A stretch of DNA of 7,690 nt from Paludibacteraceae bacterium (GCA_016292775.1 JAEDFN010000061.1:1-7690); one strand, 5' to 3'. Numbered from the stretch's first letter, positions 1-5,596 are shown. Numbers and translations are program-made. The notes: generated by a model not told the origin, from the sequence alone.

Positions 1-1
1 C

Positions 2-166
2 TGCCAGCGTTTTCTCCCTCACCACATGGATGCTTTCGATGATGCTATTGCCAGATCTCTCGAACGGACAGCAGTGGTTAGGATTACTTTGACTGAATCT
101 CCCGTTGGCAAGCGCAAGCAGTATGACAAAGAGGGTGAGGAAATGAAATACGGAAGAATGGTATGA
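2..166 (+). CDS. 3' end of an unrecognised protein gene (5' truncated by window edge)
   Basis: An open frame enters from the left edge and runs 54 codons to a TGA at 164-166. The visible tail is charged and soluble-looking, with no membrane segment, and ends EEMKYGRMV; I do not recognise the family. The main support that it is real is its junction with the next gene: its stop overlaps the next start as ATGA, the usual arrangement of translationally coupled genes, and the frame has no stop over the whole visible stretch. An internal ATG at 26-28 could start a 46-residue peptide, but the frame stays open to the edge, so a longer gene is more likely. If coupled to the YgbA-like gene, it may belong to the same stress response, but that is inference. 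Confidence 0.6.
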   Translation, partial: CQRFLPHHMDAFDDAIARSLERTAVVRITLTESPVGKRKQYDKEGEEMKYGRMV

Positions 167-456
167 GCAGGATTGAGAGAGAGAAGAAAACTGTACGAAA
201 GATGATAGAGCTATATTGTCATCATCATCTTCATCAAGATACAATACCGGATGAGTATCAGCATCTGGCAGATTACGCTTGTCGCCGTCTGGATCATTGC
301 AAGTATGGTGAAAAGAAGAGTGCATGCAAGGATTGCCCCACTCATTGTTATGCACCGAAAGAGCGCGAAGCCATCCGTAAGGTAATGCGCTGGACAGGCC
401 CAAGAATGTTGTGGTATGCCCCAAAGGATGCCATCTTACATATATTAAAAAAGTGA
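163..456 (+). CDS. ygbA: YgbA family nitrosative-stress protein (nitrous oxide-stimulated promoter family)
   Basis: A 97-residue cytosolic protein matching the YgbA_NO family along its whole length. Family hallmarks are visible: an N-terminal basic helix with REKKTV at residues 6-11, the MIxLYCHHH segment at 14-22, the RLDxCxxGxxKxxCxxCPxHCY core at 42-63 and RWTGPRML at 76-83. It has six cysteines (19, 40, 46, 55, 58, 62), four of them in the core, plus several histidines, which suggests a metal or Fe-S site; this is inferred from spacing. In E. coli the homologue belongs to the NsrR regulon and is induced by nitric oxide; its biochemical role is not well defined. The ATG overlaps the preceding stop by ATGA, so translation is probably coupled. 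The gene converges on recO with only 21 bp between the stops. I see no promoter of its own. Confidence 0.85.
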   Translation: MSRIEREKKTVRKMIELYCHHHLHQDTIPDEYQHLADYACRRLDHCKYGEKKSACKDCPTHCYAPKEREAIRKVMRWTGPRMLWYAPKDAILHILKK

Positions 457-469
457 ATACTACAGTTAC

Positions 470-489
470 CGAGAATATTATAGTTCTCG
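470..489. terminator. Weak hairpin between convergent ygbA and recO stops
   Basis: A perfect 6-bp inverted repeat, CGAGAA (470-475) and TTCTCG (484-489), encloses an 8-base loop that contains the recO stop codon. Its place between two convergent genes would suit a bidirectional terminator. No T-tract follows on either strand, so an intrinsic terminator is doubtful and the match may be chance. Confidence 0.25.
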
Positions 490-1179
490 CAATACGGAGA
501 GCGATTTAATTTCGGGGAAAGAGGCAGTGTGCATTTTAAAATAAACAAGGATATAATCCAATATCTCGTTTCGCTCGCTACGGGAGTAATCGAAAAGGAA
601 TAGAGTATCGAAATCAGCGCGCAGGAGATTTACGAAATTCAAGGTTTGCACACTATTTAGAATAAGATGCGACGAGACGGTATTTTTTGTAAAACAGGCG
701 TCGGTTAAATCAAAAAAGCAACCAGAAGAAAAATTCTCGAGGTTAGGAAAAACGCCAAGAATACGCGACAATTTCACAAGGAAAACGAGATGAAAAGAGG
801 CAATACCGCGAGGCATTTTAGCGAAATGTAATAAGGAAGTAAAGATATAATCAAAAAGAGCCTCATCGGCTTGCACATTACGTAGTAAAGCATTAAGCAC
901 TTCGGCAAGAAATTGCAACACGAAAATTTTGAGAGGCGACTCGGCAAAGAGTGCATTTTCCGGCAAAGCTACGCACTCCGAGAAACGCATTATAGGCTGT
1001 GACGGTTTACCCTTCAGCTGCACATTAAGCAGTGATAGTGGCTGTAAATGGCTGTTACGCACTGCACTACGTTTACCCACTTTTACCGAGGCAGTAACAT
1101 ATCCCAGCTCATCGGTGAATAAATTCACCATACACCCGGAGTCGGAATAATTGACTACCGACAGCACTACAGCTTTCAT
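478..1179 (-). CDS. recO: DNA repair protein RecO
   Basis: A 233-residue protein of the RecO family, close to the usual Bacteroidota length. RecO works with RecR to displace SSB and load RecA on single-stranded DNA in gap repair. The N-terminal OB-fold region (about 1-75) shows the typical start VVLSVVNYSDS and the segment LFTDELGYVTASVKVGKR. The helical C-terminal domain includes FLAEVLNALLR (90-100), FHLVFLVKLSRILGVFP (129-145), GCFFDLTDACF (153-163), and EILDYILVYFKMH (205-217) followed by FPEIKSLSVLREL at the end. The four cysteines (16, 69, 154, 162) do not form a paired CxxC zinc finger, unlike RecO of Deinococcus. The N-terminus is a few residues shorter than most homologues, because the ATG sits in the ATGA overlap with ybeY; translational coupling to ybeY is likely. 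Identification is by recalled family pattern. Confidence 0.88.
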   Translation of the reverse strand: MKAVVLSVVNYSDSGCMVNLFTDELGYVTASVKVGKRSAVRNSHLQPLSLLNVQLKGKPSQPIMRFSECVALPENALFAESPLKIFVLQFLAEVLNALLRNVQADEALFDYIFTSLLHFAKMPRGIASFHLVFLVKLSRILGVFPNLENFSSGCFFDLTDACFTKNTVSSHLILNSVQTLNFVNLLRADFDTLFLFDYSRSERNEILDYILVYFKMHTASFPEIKSLSVLREL

Positions 1180-1592
1180 CTTTCTATCATAGCAAGAGCG
1201 GCATTCTCTTTTCTAATCATCTCGGCACGCTCTTCATCTGACTTATCATTCTGACCGCAAAGGTGCAATACTCCATGAATAATTACACGGTAAAATTCAT
1301 CCATATAATCCACCTTAAACTCTTCAGCATTTGATTTTACAGTATCCAAAGAGATATAAATATCACCACTGATAACGTCATCTTCGCTATAACCGAAGGT
1401 GATGATATCGGTGAAATAATCGTGATTCAAGTACTGCTTATTTACCTCTAAAATCTTGTTATCATCGCAAAAAAGGTACCCTATTTCACCAACTTTTTTA
1501 CCATAAACAGCAGCCACCTCTTTAATCCATTTAGAGACGTCACGCTTAGAGAATTTAGGCAATTTTACCGCTTCCGAATTATAAGTAATCAT
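1176..1592 (-). CDS. ybeY: Endoribonuclease YbeY (rRNA maturation factor)
   Basis: A 138-residue single-domain metalloprotein of the UPF0054/YbeY family, which acts in 16S rRNA 3'-end maturation and ribosome quality control. Visible motifs are LFCDDNKILEVNKQYLNHDY (40-59), TDIITF (61-66), SGDIYIS (75-81) and the zinc site HGVLHLCGQND (106-116). H106 and H110 match the first two zinc ligands; the third position, His in E. coli, is D116. The Arg that follows NxxY in E. coli is L55 here. The same two changes appear in Bacteroides-type YbeY as I remember it, so this is probably a lineage variant, not decay. The frame is open up to an ATG at 1635-1637, but I chose the ATG at 1590-1592: homologues begin at MITY, and the longer version would run through an inverted repeat next to the tRNA. 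It overlaps recO by ATGA. Confidence 0.9.
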   Translation of the reverse strand: MITYNSEAVKLPKFSKRDVSKWIKEVAAVYGKKVGEIGYLFCDDNKILEVNKQYLNHDYFTDIITFGYSEDDVISGDIYISLDTVKSNAEEFKVDYMDEFYRVIIHGVLHLCGQNDKSDEERAEMIRKENAALAMIER

Positions 1593-1615
1593 AATATATC
1601 GAGTAAAAAGAAGAA

Positions 1616-1648
1616 CCCGTATGCCCGTAAAAAGCACGAGAATACGGG
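1616..1648 (-). terminator. Hairpin with duplicated right arm after tRNA-Arg, possible terminator
   Basis: Reading the minus strand after the tRNA, CCCGTA (1648-1643) can pair with TACGGG at 1629-1624 (13-base loop) or with a second TACGGG at 1621-1616 (21-base loop). The second arm is followed by a pyrimidine run TTCTTCTTTTT (1615-1605). This could be an intrinsic terminator or attenuator between the tRNA and ybeY. The stem is only 6 bp and the loops are long, so strength is uncertain. On the plus strand TACGGG is followed by AAATTTTTATTTTT, which would also suit a terminator in that direction, although no plus-strand gene ends here. Confidence 0.35.
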
Positions 1649-1664
1649 AAATTTTTATTTTTAG

Positions 1665-1736
1665 TACCCCTGCTGAGAATCGAACTCAGATCTACGGTTT
1701 AGGAAACCGCTATTCTATCCGTTGAACTACAAGGGC
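1665..1736 (-). tRNA. tRNA-Arg (anticodon CCU)
   Basis: The minus strand from 1736 folds into a complete cloverleaf of 72 bases. The acceptor stem is GCCCTTG with CAGGGGT, including a G1-U72 and a U-G wobble. The D arm is GTTC/GAAT with loop AACGGATA. The anticodon arm is GCGGT/ACCGT around TTCCTAA, giving anticodon CCT (DNA), which reads AGG, so arginine. The T arm is CTGAG/CTCAG around TTCGATT. The discriminator is A73 and the D loop has A20 after GG, both consistent with bacterial Arg identity elements. CCA is not encoded (ACT follows). It lies between yidC and ybeY in the same orientation, 72 bp upstream of the ybeY start. Confidence 0.95.
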
Positions 1737-1766
1737 AAAACGGAGTGGAGATGATGCTTCACTCCG
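1737..1766 (-). terminator. Strong hairpin plus TTTT abutting the tRNA 5' end
   Basis: On the minus strand, CGGAGTGAAG (1766-1757) pairs with CTCCACTCCG (1750-1741) around a 6-base CATCAT loop: ten pairs, one a wobble. It is followed by TTTT (1740-1737) and then at once by the first base of the tRNA. The form is that of an intrinsic terminator with a short T-tract and could end read-through from pyrG-yidC. Alternatively it is a leader hairpin in the tRNA precursor. The structure is visible in the sequence; which role it plays is inference. Confidence 0.5.
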
Positions 1767-1769
1767 AAT

Positions 1770-1798
1770 ATTATAAAGGTTTACAAAAATCTAACAAA
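1770..1798 (-). promoter_or_regulatory. Possible promoter for tRNA-Arg
   Basis: On the minus strand a TTTG (1798-1795) is separated by 19 bases from TATAAT (1775-1770). The TTTG-N19-TA spacing is that of Bacteroidota housekeeping promoters, but the -7 box lacks the usual TTTG ending, so the match is partial. If used, transcription would start near the top of the 1741-1766 hairpin, about 25-30 bases before the mature tRNA. Confidence 0.3.
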
Positions 1799-1828
1799 AA
1801 ATCACTATGCTGGAGTAGTACAACTCCA
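1796..1828 (-). terminator. Candidate terminator of the pyrG-yidC operon
   Basis: Nineteen bases after the yidC stop, the minus strand has a perfect 6-bp hairpin, TGGAGT (1828-1823) with ACTCCA (1816-1811), and a 6-base loop. A run of six T (1801-1796) follows only after a 9-base gap. The position fits an operon end; the short stem and delayed T-run make it a moderate candidate. Confidence 0.4.
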
Positions 1829-1847
1829 ATAATATATAGAAATACTA

Positions 1848-3779
1848 TTAATGACGACCTTTGCTGTTTTTACCACCCTTCATCATCTGCTGTTGCTGTT
1901 CGCGAATAGCTTGTTGTTGAGCCTTTTGAGCAGCTTCGAGGCGCGCCATAAATCCTGATTTCTTTTGAGGTTTACCTTTGCGAGCTTCTAATTTTTGCAG
2001 AAGTTTATCTTCGTTGATAAAGAGGCGGAAGAGGTAAGTTTGTAATATAGTGATAAGCAAAGATACGAAATAATAGTAAGAGAGACCTGAAGCGTAGTTG
2101 TTAAATATAAACATAAACATCACAGGCATCAAGTACATCATCCATTTCATCACCGCCATCTGGTCGCCTTGAGCCGGGTTATTAGCCATATTGATTTTGG
2201 TATAGATAATATTTGTCACCGTCATCAACAAGCAGAAGAGGGAGATATGATTACCAAAATATGGCGTGATAAGCGGAATATAAGTATCCCAAGTGAAGAT
2301 AGCATCATAAGCAGAGAGGTCGTCAGCCCAAAGGAAACTCTGACCGCGGAGCTCGAAAGCGGTAGGGAAGAAACTGAACATAGCGAAGAGGATAGGCATT
2401 TGGAAGAGCATTGGCAAACATCCACTCATCGGGCTTACCCCCACTTTGTTGTAAAGTTCCATTGTAGCTTGTTGGCGCTCCATAGCTTTTTCTGCAGGTA
2501 TGCGGGCATTAATCTCTTCTATTTGAGGACGAAGTACACGCATTTTTGCAGAACTCATATAGGATTTGTAAGTGAAAGGCAGAATAACGAGTTTGATAAC
2601 GATAGTCATCAATAAGATTATCAAACCGTAATTAGTGATGAATTTTCCGAAGAAATCAAAAAGCGGGATGATAATACCGGTAGAAACCCAACGGAAGAGT
2701 TTCCATCCCATAGGAATAATATGGTGCAATTTTAATTTTTCGTCGGAATCTTCTATATTTTTGTCGTAACTACGTAATAGAGAGTATTTATTAGGACCGT
2801 AATAGGTATAAAAAGTAGTAGGCTCGGCACCACTGATATCGAAATTAAGAGAGCCTTCCATTTTATGATGTTTGATATAAGGAGTTTTTTCTGACATCAC
2901 CTCAGAAGAGACGTGAGTAGATGTAAACGCCTCATCGGCAATCATAATAGAGCTAAAGAATTGGTCTTTAAAAGCCACCCATTTCACTTTACCGGTAAGG
3001 TCTTCGGAGTCGGACTTGGTTTCGGAGAGTTTATCCATTGCATCGGATACAAACTTATAGTTGAGGGTTGCATAACGGCTTTCGAATTTACGTCCTTTCT
3101 CATTTTGGCGCACCAACACATCCCAATTAAAATCTATTGCAGATGTAGAAGGCGACAATACATGTTTAAGATTATGAGCAACTATCTCGCATTTCGTCAT
3201 ATACTCATCATTAGGGATAGTATAGATAAAATCGAGATAAGAAGCGGAGTCGGCAACGAGGCGCATGGTAACCACTTGTGCCTCATCAGTAACTTTAACT
3301 TCAGGCACGAAGAAGAGAGACTCTGTATTCAGAATACGATTGCTATTAGTAAAGAGGGTAAAATTGAGGTTAGCCTCTTTAGGGTTAAAGAGCATCATCG
3401 GCAAAGAGTCGTATCTGAAGTAATCATTAACTTTTGCAGCCACTACTCTACCGCCACGAGAAGAGAAAGTAAGAGTAATTTTACCATTATCGATATCAAA
3501 AGTATTATCTTCGCCCACAGCAGCAGAAGCGAACTCTCCGTAAATAGCTTTAACTTTGGTAGAGTCGGCAGTACCTTGAACGATAGCGAGCGAGTCGGCA
3601 ATTTCGCGTTCGCGCTCGAGGCGAAGTTCTGCAAGGCGTGCAGCCTCTTGTACGGCGGCAATAGAATCGCGCTGATGTTGTGCGCGTTCGAGCTCTTCTT
3701 GGCTCGGTCGGTTAAGCCATCCAAAGCCGAGTAATATCAAGAAGATTAAAACAAAACCAATTATTGTATTTTTATCCAT
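1848..3779 (-). CDS. yidC: Membrane protein insertase YidC (Oxa1 family)
   Basis: A 643-residue inner-membrane insertase of the long Gram-negative type, which places membrane proteins in the bilayer alone or with SecYEG. TM1 is at residues 5-22. A charged, Ala/Glu/Arg-rich and probably coiled-coil stretch follows (about 26-66), then the periplasmic beta domain (about 80-345). The conserved insertase core starts near 360: an amphipathic helix, TM2 around 384-402, a cytoplasmic hairpin with YKSYMSSAKMRVLRPQI (404-420), TM3 around 454-473 with GCLPMLFQMPILFAMF, TM4 around 502-525, and TM5-TM6 around 545-588. R414 sits where the family carries its hydrophilic-groove arginine. The C-terminus (595-643) is rich in Lys, Arg and Gln, a tail type often linked to ribosome contact. 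It lies 8 bp downstream of pyrG and is surely cotranscribed with it, an arrangement I know from other Bacteroidales. ATG start, no Shine-Dalgarno. Confidence 0.97.
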   Translation of the reverse strand: MDKNTIIGFVLIFLILLGFGWLNRPSQEELERAQHQRDSIAAVQEAARLAELRLEREREIADSLAIVQGTADSTKVKAIYGEFASAAVGEDNTFDIDNGKITLTFSSRGGRVVAAKVNDYFRYDSLPMMLFNPKEANLNFTLFTNSNRILNTESLFFVPEVKVTDEAQVVTMRLVADSASYLDFIYTIPNDEYMTKCEIVAHNLKHVLSPSTSAIDFNWDVLVRQNEKGRKFESRYATLNYKFVSDAMDKLSETKSDSEDLTGKVKWVAFKDQFFSSIMIADEAFTSTHVSSEVMSEKTPYIKHHKMEGSLNFDISGAEPTTFYTYYGPNKYSLLRSYDKNIEDSDEKLKLHHIIPMGWKLFRWVSTGIIIPLFDFFGKFITNYGLIILLMTIVIKLVILPFTYKSYMSSAKMRVLRPQIEEINARIPAEKAMERQQATMELYNKVGVSPMSGCLPMLFQMPILFAMFSFFPTAFELRGQSFLWADDLSAYDAIFTWDTYIPLITPYFGNHISLFCLLMTVTNIIYTKINMANNPAQGDQMAVMKWMMYLMPVMFMFIFNNYASGLSYYYFVSLLITILQTYLFRLFINEDKLLQKLEARKGKPQKKSGFMARLEAAQKAQQQAIREQQQQMMKGGKNSKGRH

Positions 3780-3787
3780 TAAAAAAA

Positions 3788-5392
3788 TTATTTGTGTTGA
3801 GTAGCAACTTTTACAAATTCAAGGAAAAGAGGGTGAGGATTAAGCACTGTACTTGAGTATTCCGGGTGGAATTGAACGCCGATATACCATGGGTGATTTT
3901 TCAGTTCGATAATCTCACCGAGATTTGTTTCCGGATTAAAACCGGATACTATCATACCATTTTTCTCAAACTCCTCTTTATATTGGTTATTGAACTCAAA
4001 TCTATGGCGATGGCGCTCGTATATTAGTTCTTTACCATATAATTCAGCGGCTTTTGAATTTTTCAGCAAGCGACAAGCAAAAGCACCGAGGCGCATAGAA
4101 CCTCCCTTATCGAGCACTACTTTTTGGTCTTCCATCATGTCGATAATCTTATGCGGTGTTTGAGGGTTGATTTCTGCGGTATGAGCGTCAGCATATCCGA
4201 GTACATCACGGGCGAATTCTATTGCCATCACCTGCATACCGAAGCAAATACCGAGGCAAGGCACGTTATTTTCACGGGCAAAACGAGCGGCGATAATCTT
4301 GCCGTCTACACCGCGTTCTCCAAATCCCGGAGCGATAAGGATACCTTGATATCCGCTAAGAATGTCACTTACATTGTTATCATTAATCTCTTCAGAGAGG
4401 ATAAGGTCGAGCTTTAATTTACGGTCATTATAAGCAGAAGCATGTATAAGACTCTCGATGATAGATTTATAGGCATCCGGGAGACGGACGTATTTACCTA
4501 CAAGGGCAATTTTCACCTCCTCGGTAGCATTATGTAATTTGTCGAGGAAGAAATTCCATTGCTTCATATCGGCAACAGTATCATCAGGGTTGATACCGAG
4601 GCGTTTGAGCACTACTCTATCGAGGCCCTCTTGTTGCATACGTATAGGCACCTCGTAAATAGTTTTCACATCGGCACTTTCTATAACGGCTTCGGAATCC
4701 ACATTACAGAAGAGGGCAACTTTTTTTCTCACCTCGGGAGTAATAGGATGTTCGGCACGAAGTACGAGCACATCCGGCTGCACACCCTCTTGTTGTAACT
4801 CCTTGACGGAATGCTGTGTAGGTTTGGTTTTCAATTCACCGGCTGCAGCTACGAAAGGCACGTAAGTGAGGTGTATGCAAAGGCAATCTTTACCCAATTC
4901 CCAACGCATTTGACGCACACTTTCTATATAAGGTAACGACTCTATATCTCCTACAGTACCACCTATTTCAGTAATAACGAAATCAAAATCACCGGTATTA
5001 CCCAGCATTTTGATATTTCTTTTTATCTCATCAGTGATATGAGGTATTACTTGTACCGTTTTACCGAGGAAATCTCCACGACGTTCGCGATTTATAACAT
5101 TCTGATAAATACGGCCCGAAGTGACATTATTCGCCTTTGTTGAAGGCACATTAAGAAATCTCTCGTAATGACCTAAATCGAGGTCGGCCTCATGACCATC
5201 TACAGTAACATAGCATTCGCCATGCTCATAAGGATTTAATGTACCCGGATCCACATTTATATATGGGTCCAACTTTTGATTTGTCACCCTATAACCGCGT
5301 GCTTGCAATAATTTTCCTAACGAAGCGGAAATTATGCCTTTTCCTAATGAGGATGTTACACCTCCCGTTACAAATATATACTTAGTAGCCAC
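3788..5392 (-). CDS. pyrG: CTP synthase (glutamine hydrolysing)
   Basis: A full-length 534-residue CTP synthase, which makes CTP from UTP, ATP and glutamine in the cytosol as the last de novo pyrimidine step. The N-terminal amidoligase domain (about 1-266) begins with the nucleotide-binding FVTGGVTSSLGKGI (7-20) and includes TEIGGTVGDIES (141-152) and KTKPTQHSV (188-196). The C-terminal class I glutamine amidotransferase domain (about 290-530) shows the oxyanion-loop region APGFGERG (354-361), the nucleophile Cys383 in GICFGMQ, and His509 and Glu511 in QFHPEYSS, so the triad is intact. The start is GTG at 5392-5390: no in-frame ATG lies between it and an upstream stop, and VATKYIFVTGG aligns with known N-termini. 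A Bacteroidota promoter lies about 40 bp upstream. It is the first gene of pyrG-yidC. Confidence 0.98.
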   Translation of the reverse strand: MATKYIFVTGGVTSSLGKGIISASLGKLLQARGYRVTNQKLDPYINVDPGTLNPYEHGECYVTVDGHEADLDLGHYERFLNVPSTKANNVTSGRIYQNVINRERRGDFLGKTVQVIPHITDEIKRNIKMLGNTGDFDFVITEIGGTVGDIESLPYIESVRQMRWELGKDCLCIHLTYVPFVAAAGELKTKPTQHSVKELQQEGVQPDVLVLRAEHPITPEVRKKVALFCNVDSEAVIESADVKTIYEVPIRMQQEGLDRVVLKRLGINPDDTVADMKQWNFFLDKLHNATEEVKIALVGKYVRLPDAYKSIIESLIHASAYNDRKLKLDLILSEEINDNNVSDILSGYQGILIAPGFGERGVDGKIIAARFARENNVPCLGICFGMQVMAIEFARDVLGYADAHTAEINPQTPHKIIDMMEDQKVVLDKGGSMRLGAFACRLLKNSKAAELYGKELIYERHRHRFEFNNQYKEEFEKNGMIVSGFNPETNLGEIIELKNHPWYIGVQFHPEYSSTVLNPHPLFLEFVKVATQHK

Positions 5393-5432
5393 AATGTTAT
5401 TAGTTTAAAGTTCGCTTTTTCAAATTAAAATG

Positions 5433-5466
5433 CAAAGGTAATAATTTTCTGCCAATAATAAGCAAA
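5433..5466 (-). promoter_or_regulatory. pyrG: Bacteroidota-type promoter of pyrG-yidC
   Basis: On the minus strand TACCTTTG (5440-5433) is a perfect match to the Bacteroidota -7 box TAnnTTTG. A TTTG (5466-5463) lies 22 bases upstream, within the range seen for the -33 element in this phylum. The predicted start is at about 5431-5426, giving a leader of some 35-40 bases before the GTG start codon, with no Shine-Dalgarno. Confidence 0.7.
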
Positions 5467-5487
5467 CATTTCTCACTTTTTCTATCC

Positions 5488-5533
5488 CCTACTCTCAAGG
5501 AGGCAACACTACTCTCAGGGGAGTAGGTTTTTT
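5488..5533 (+). terminator. Terminator-like hairpin with two alternative 5' arms and T6
   Basis: On the plus strand GAGTAG(G) at 5521-5527 can pair with CTACTC at 5509-5514 (compact hairpin, about 7 bp with a wobble and a 4-base loop) or with CCTACTC at 5488-5494 (longer loop). TTTTTT (5528-5533) follows directly. This is the shape of a Rho-independent terminator reading rightward. No plus-strand gene lies upstream, since pyrG runs away from it, and the recG -7 box is about 33 bases downstream. It may end an unannotated small transcript, block antisense or spurious transcription, or act as an attenuator for a longer recG transcript. Confidence 0.6.
5489..5517 (+). repeat. Tandem 9-bp direct repeat in the pyrG-recG spacer
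   Basis: CTACTCTCA occurs at 5489-5497 and again at 5509-5517, a 20-base period close to two helical turns. Both copies serve as possible left arms of the hairpin at 5488-5533. The spacing would also suit a protein bound on one DNA face; that is inference. Confidence 0.7.
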
Positions 5534-5543
5534 CCGTAAATAA

Positions 5544-5573
5544 ATGAAATATCAAAGAAAATTATTACCTTTG
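5544..5573 (+). promoter_or_regulatory. recG: Bacteroidota-type promoter of recG
   Basis: TACCTTTG (5566-5573) perfectly matches the -7 box TAnnTTTG. Nineteen bases upstream sits ATG (5544-5546) where TTG is expected, so the -33 element is imperfect. The predicted start is around 5576-5580, giving an AT-rich leader of about 20 bases before the GTG start codon, without a Shine-Dalgarno. Confidence 0.6.
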
Positions 5574-5596
5574 TACTGTAATAAACAAACAATAAA

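Larger units (their letters stand above)
5433..5573. repeat. 18-bp perfect inverted repeat carrying both divergent -7 boxes
   Basis: The 18 bases at 5433-5450 are the exact reverse complement of those at 5556-5573 (AGAAAATTATTACCTTTG on the plus strand); the flanking bases on both sides do not match. Each copy contains the -7 box of one divergent gene, so the two promoters are identical over the -7 box and the 10 bases upstream of it. The arms are separated by 105 bases. Part of the match is explained by the promoter consensus; the rest may be a shared regulator site or chance. Confidence 0.85.

Noticed and set aside
215..240. CAT-rich near-repeat that could be a microsatellite
   Set aside because: It encodes the conserved CHHH segment of the YgbA family and its codons are mixed, so it is explained by the protein.
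929..1150. A 73-codon plus-strand frame inside recO
   Set aside because: Antisense to recO coding sequence, with no family resemblance or promoter.
1593..1637. Longer ybeY start at 1637, adding 15 residues
   Set aside because: The extension is unlike family N-termini and would be encoded across an inverted repeat beside the tRNA; the ATG at 1592 matches homologues.
2169..2615. A 148-codon plus-strand open frame inside yidC
   Set aside because: Shadow of the YidC core-encoding region; its low-complexity, charged translation resembles no protein family.
2913..3734. A 273-codon open frame on the plus strand, antisense to yidC
   Set aside because: It lies wholly inside yidC, whose protein is recognised over its full length. 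The antisense translation has no domain I know and no promoter, and long antisense frames are common opposite well-used codons.
4124..4798. Two plus-strand frames of 97 and 79 codons inside pyrG
   Set aside because: Both are antisense to confirmed CTP synthase coding sequence, and their translations resemble no family I know.
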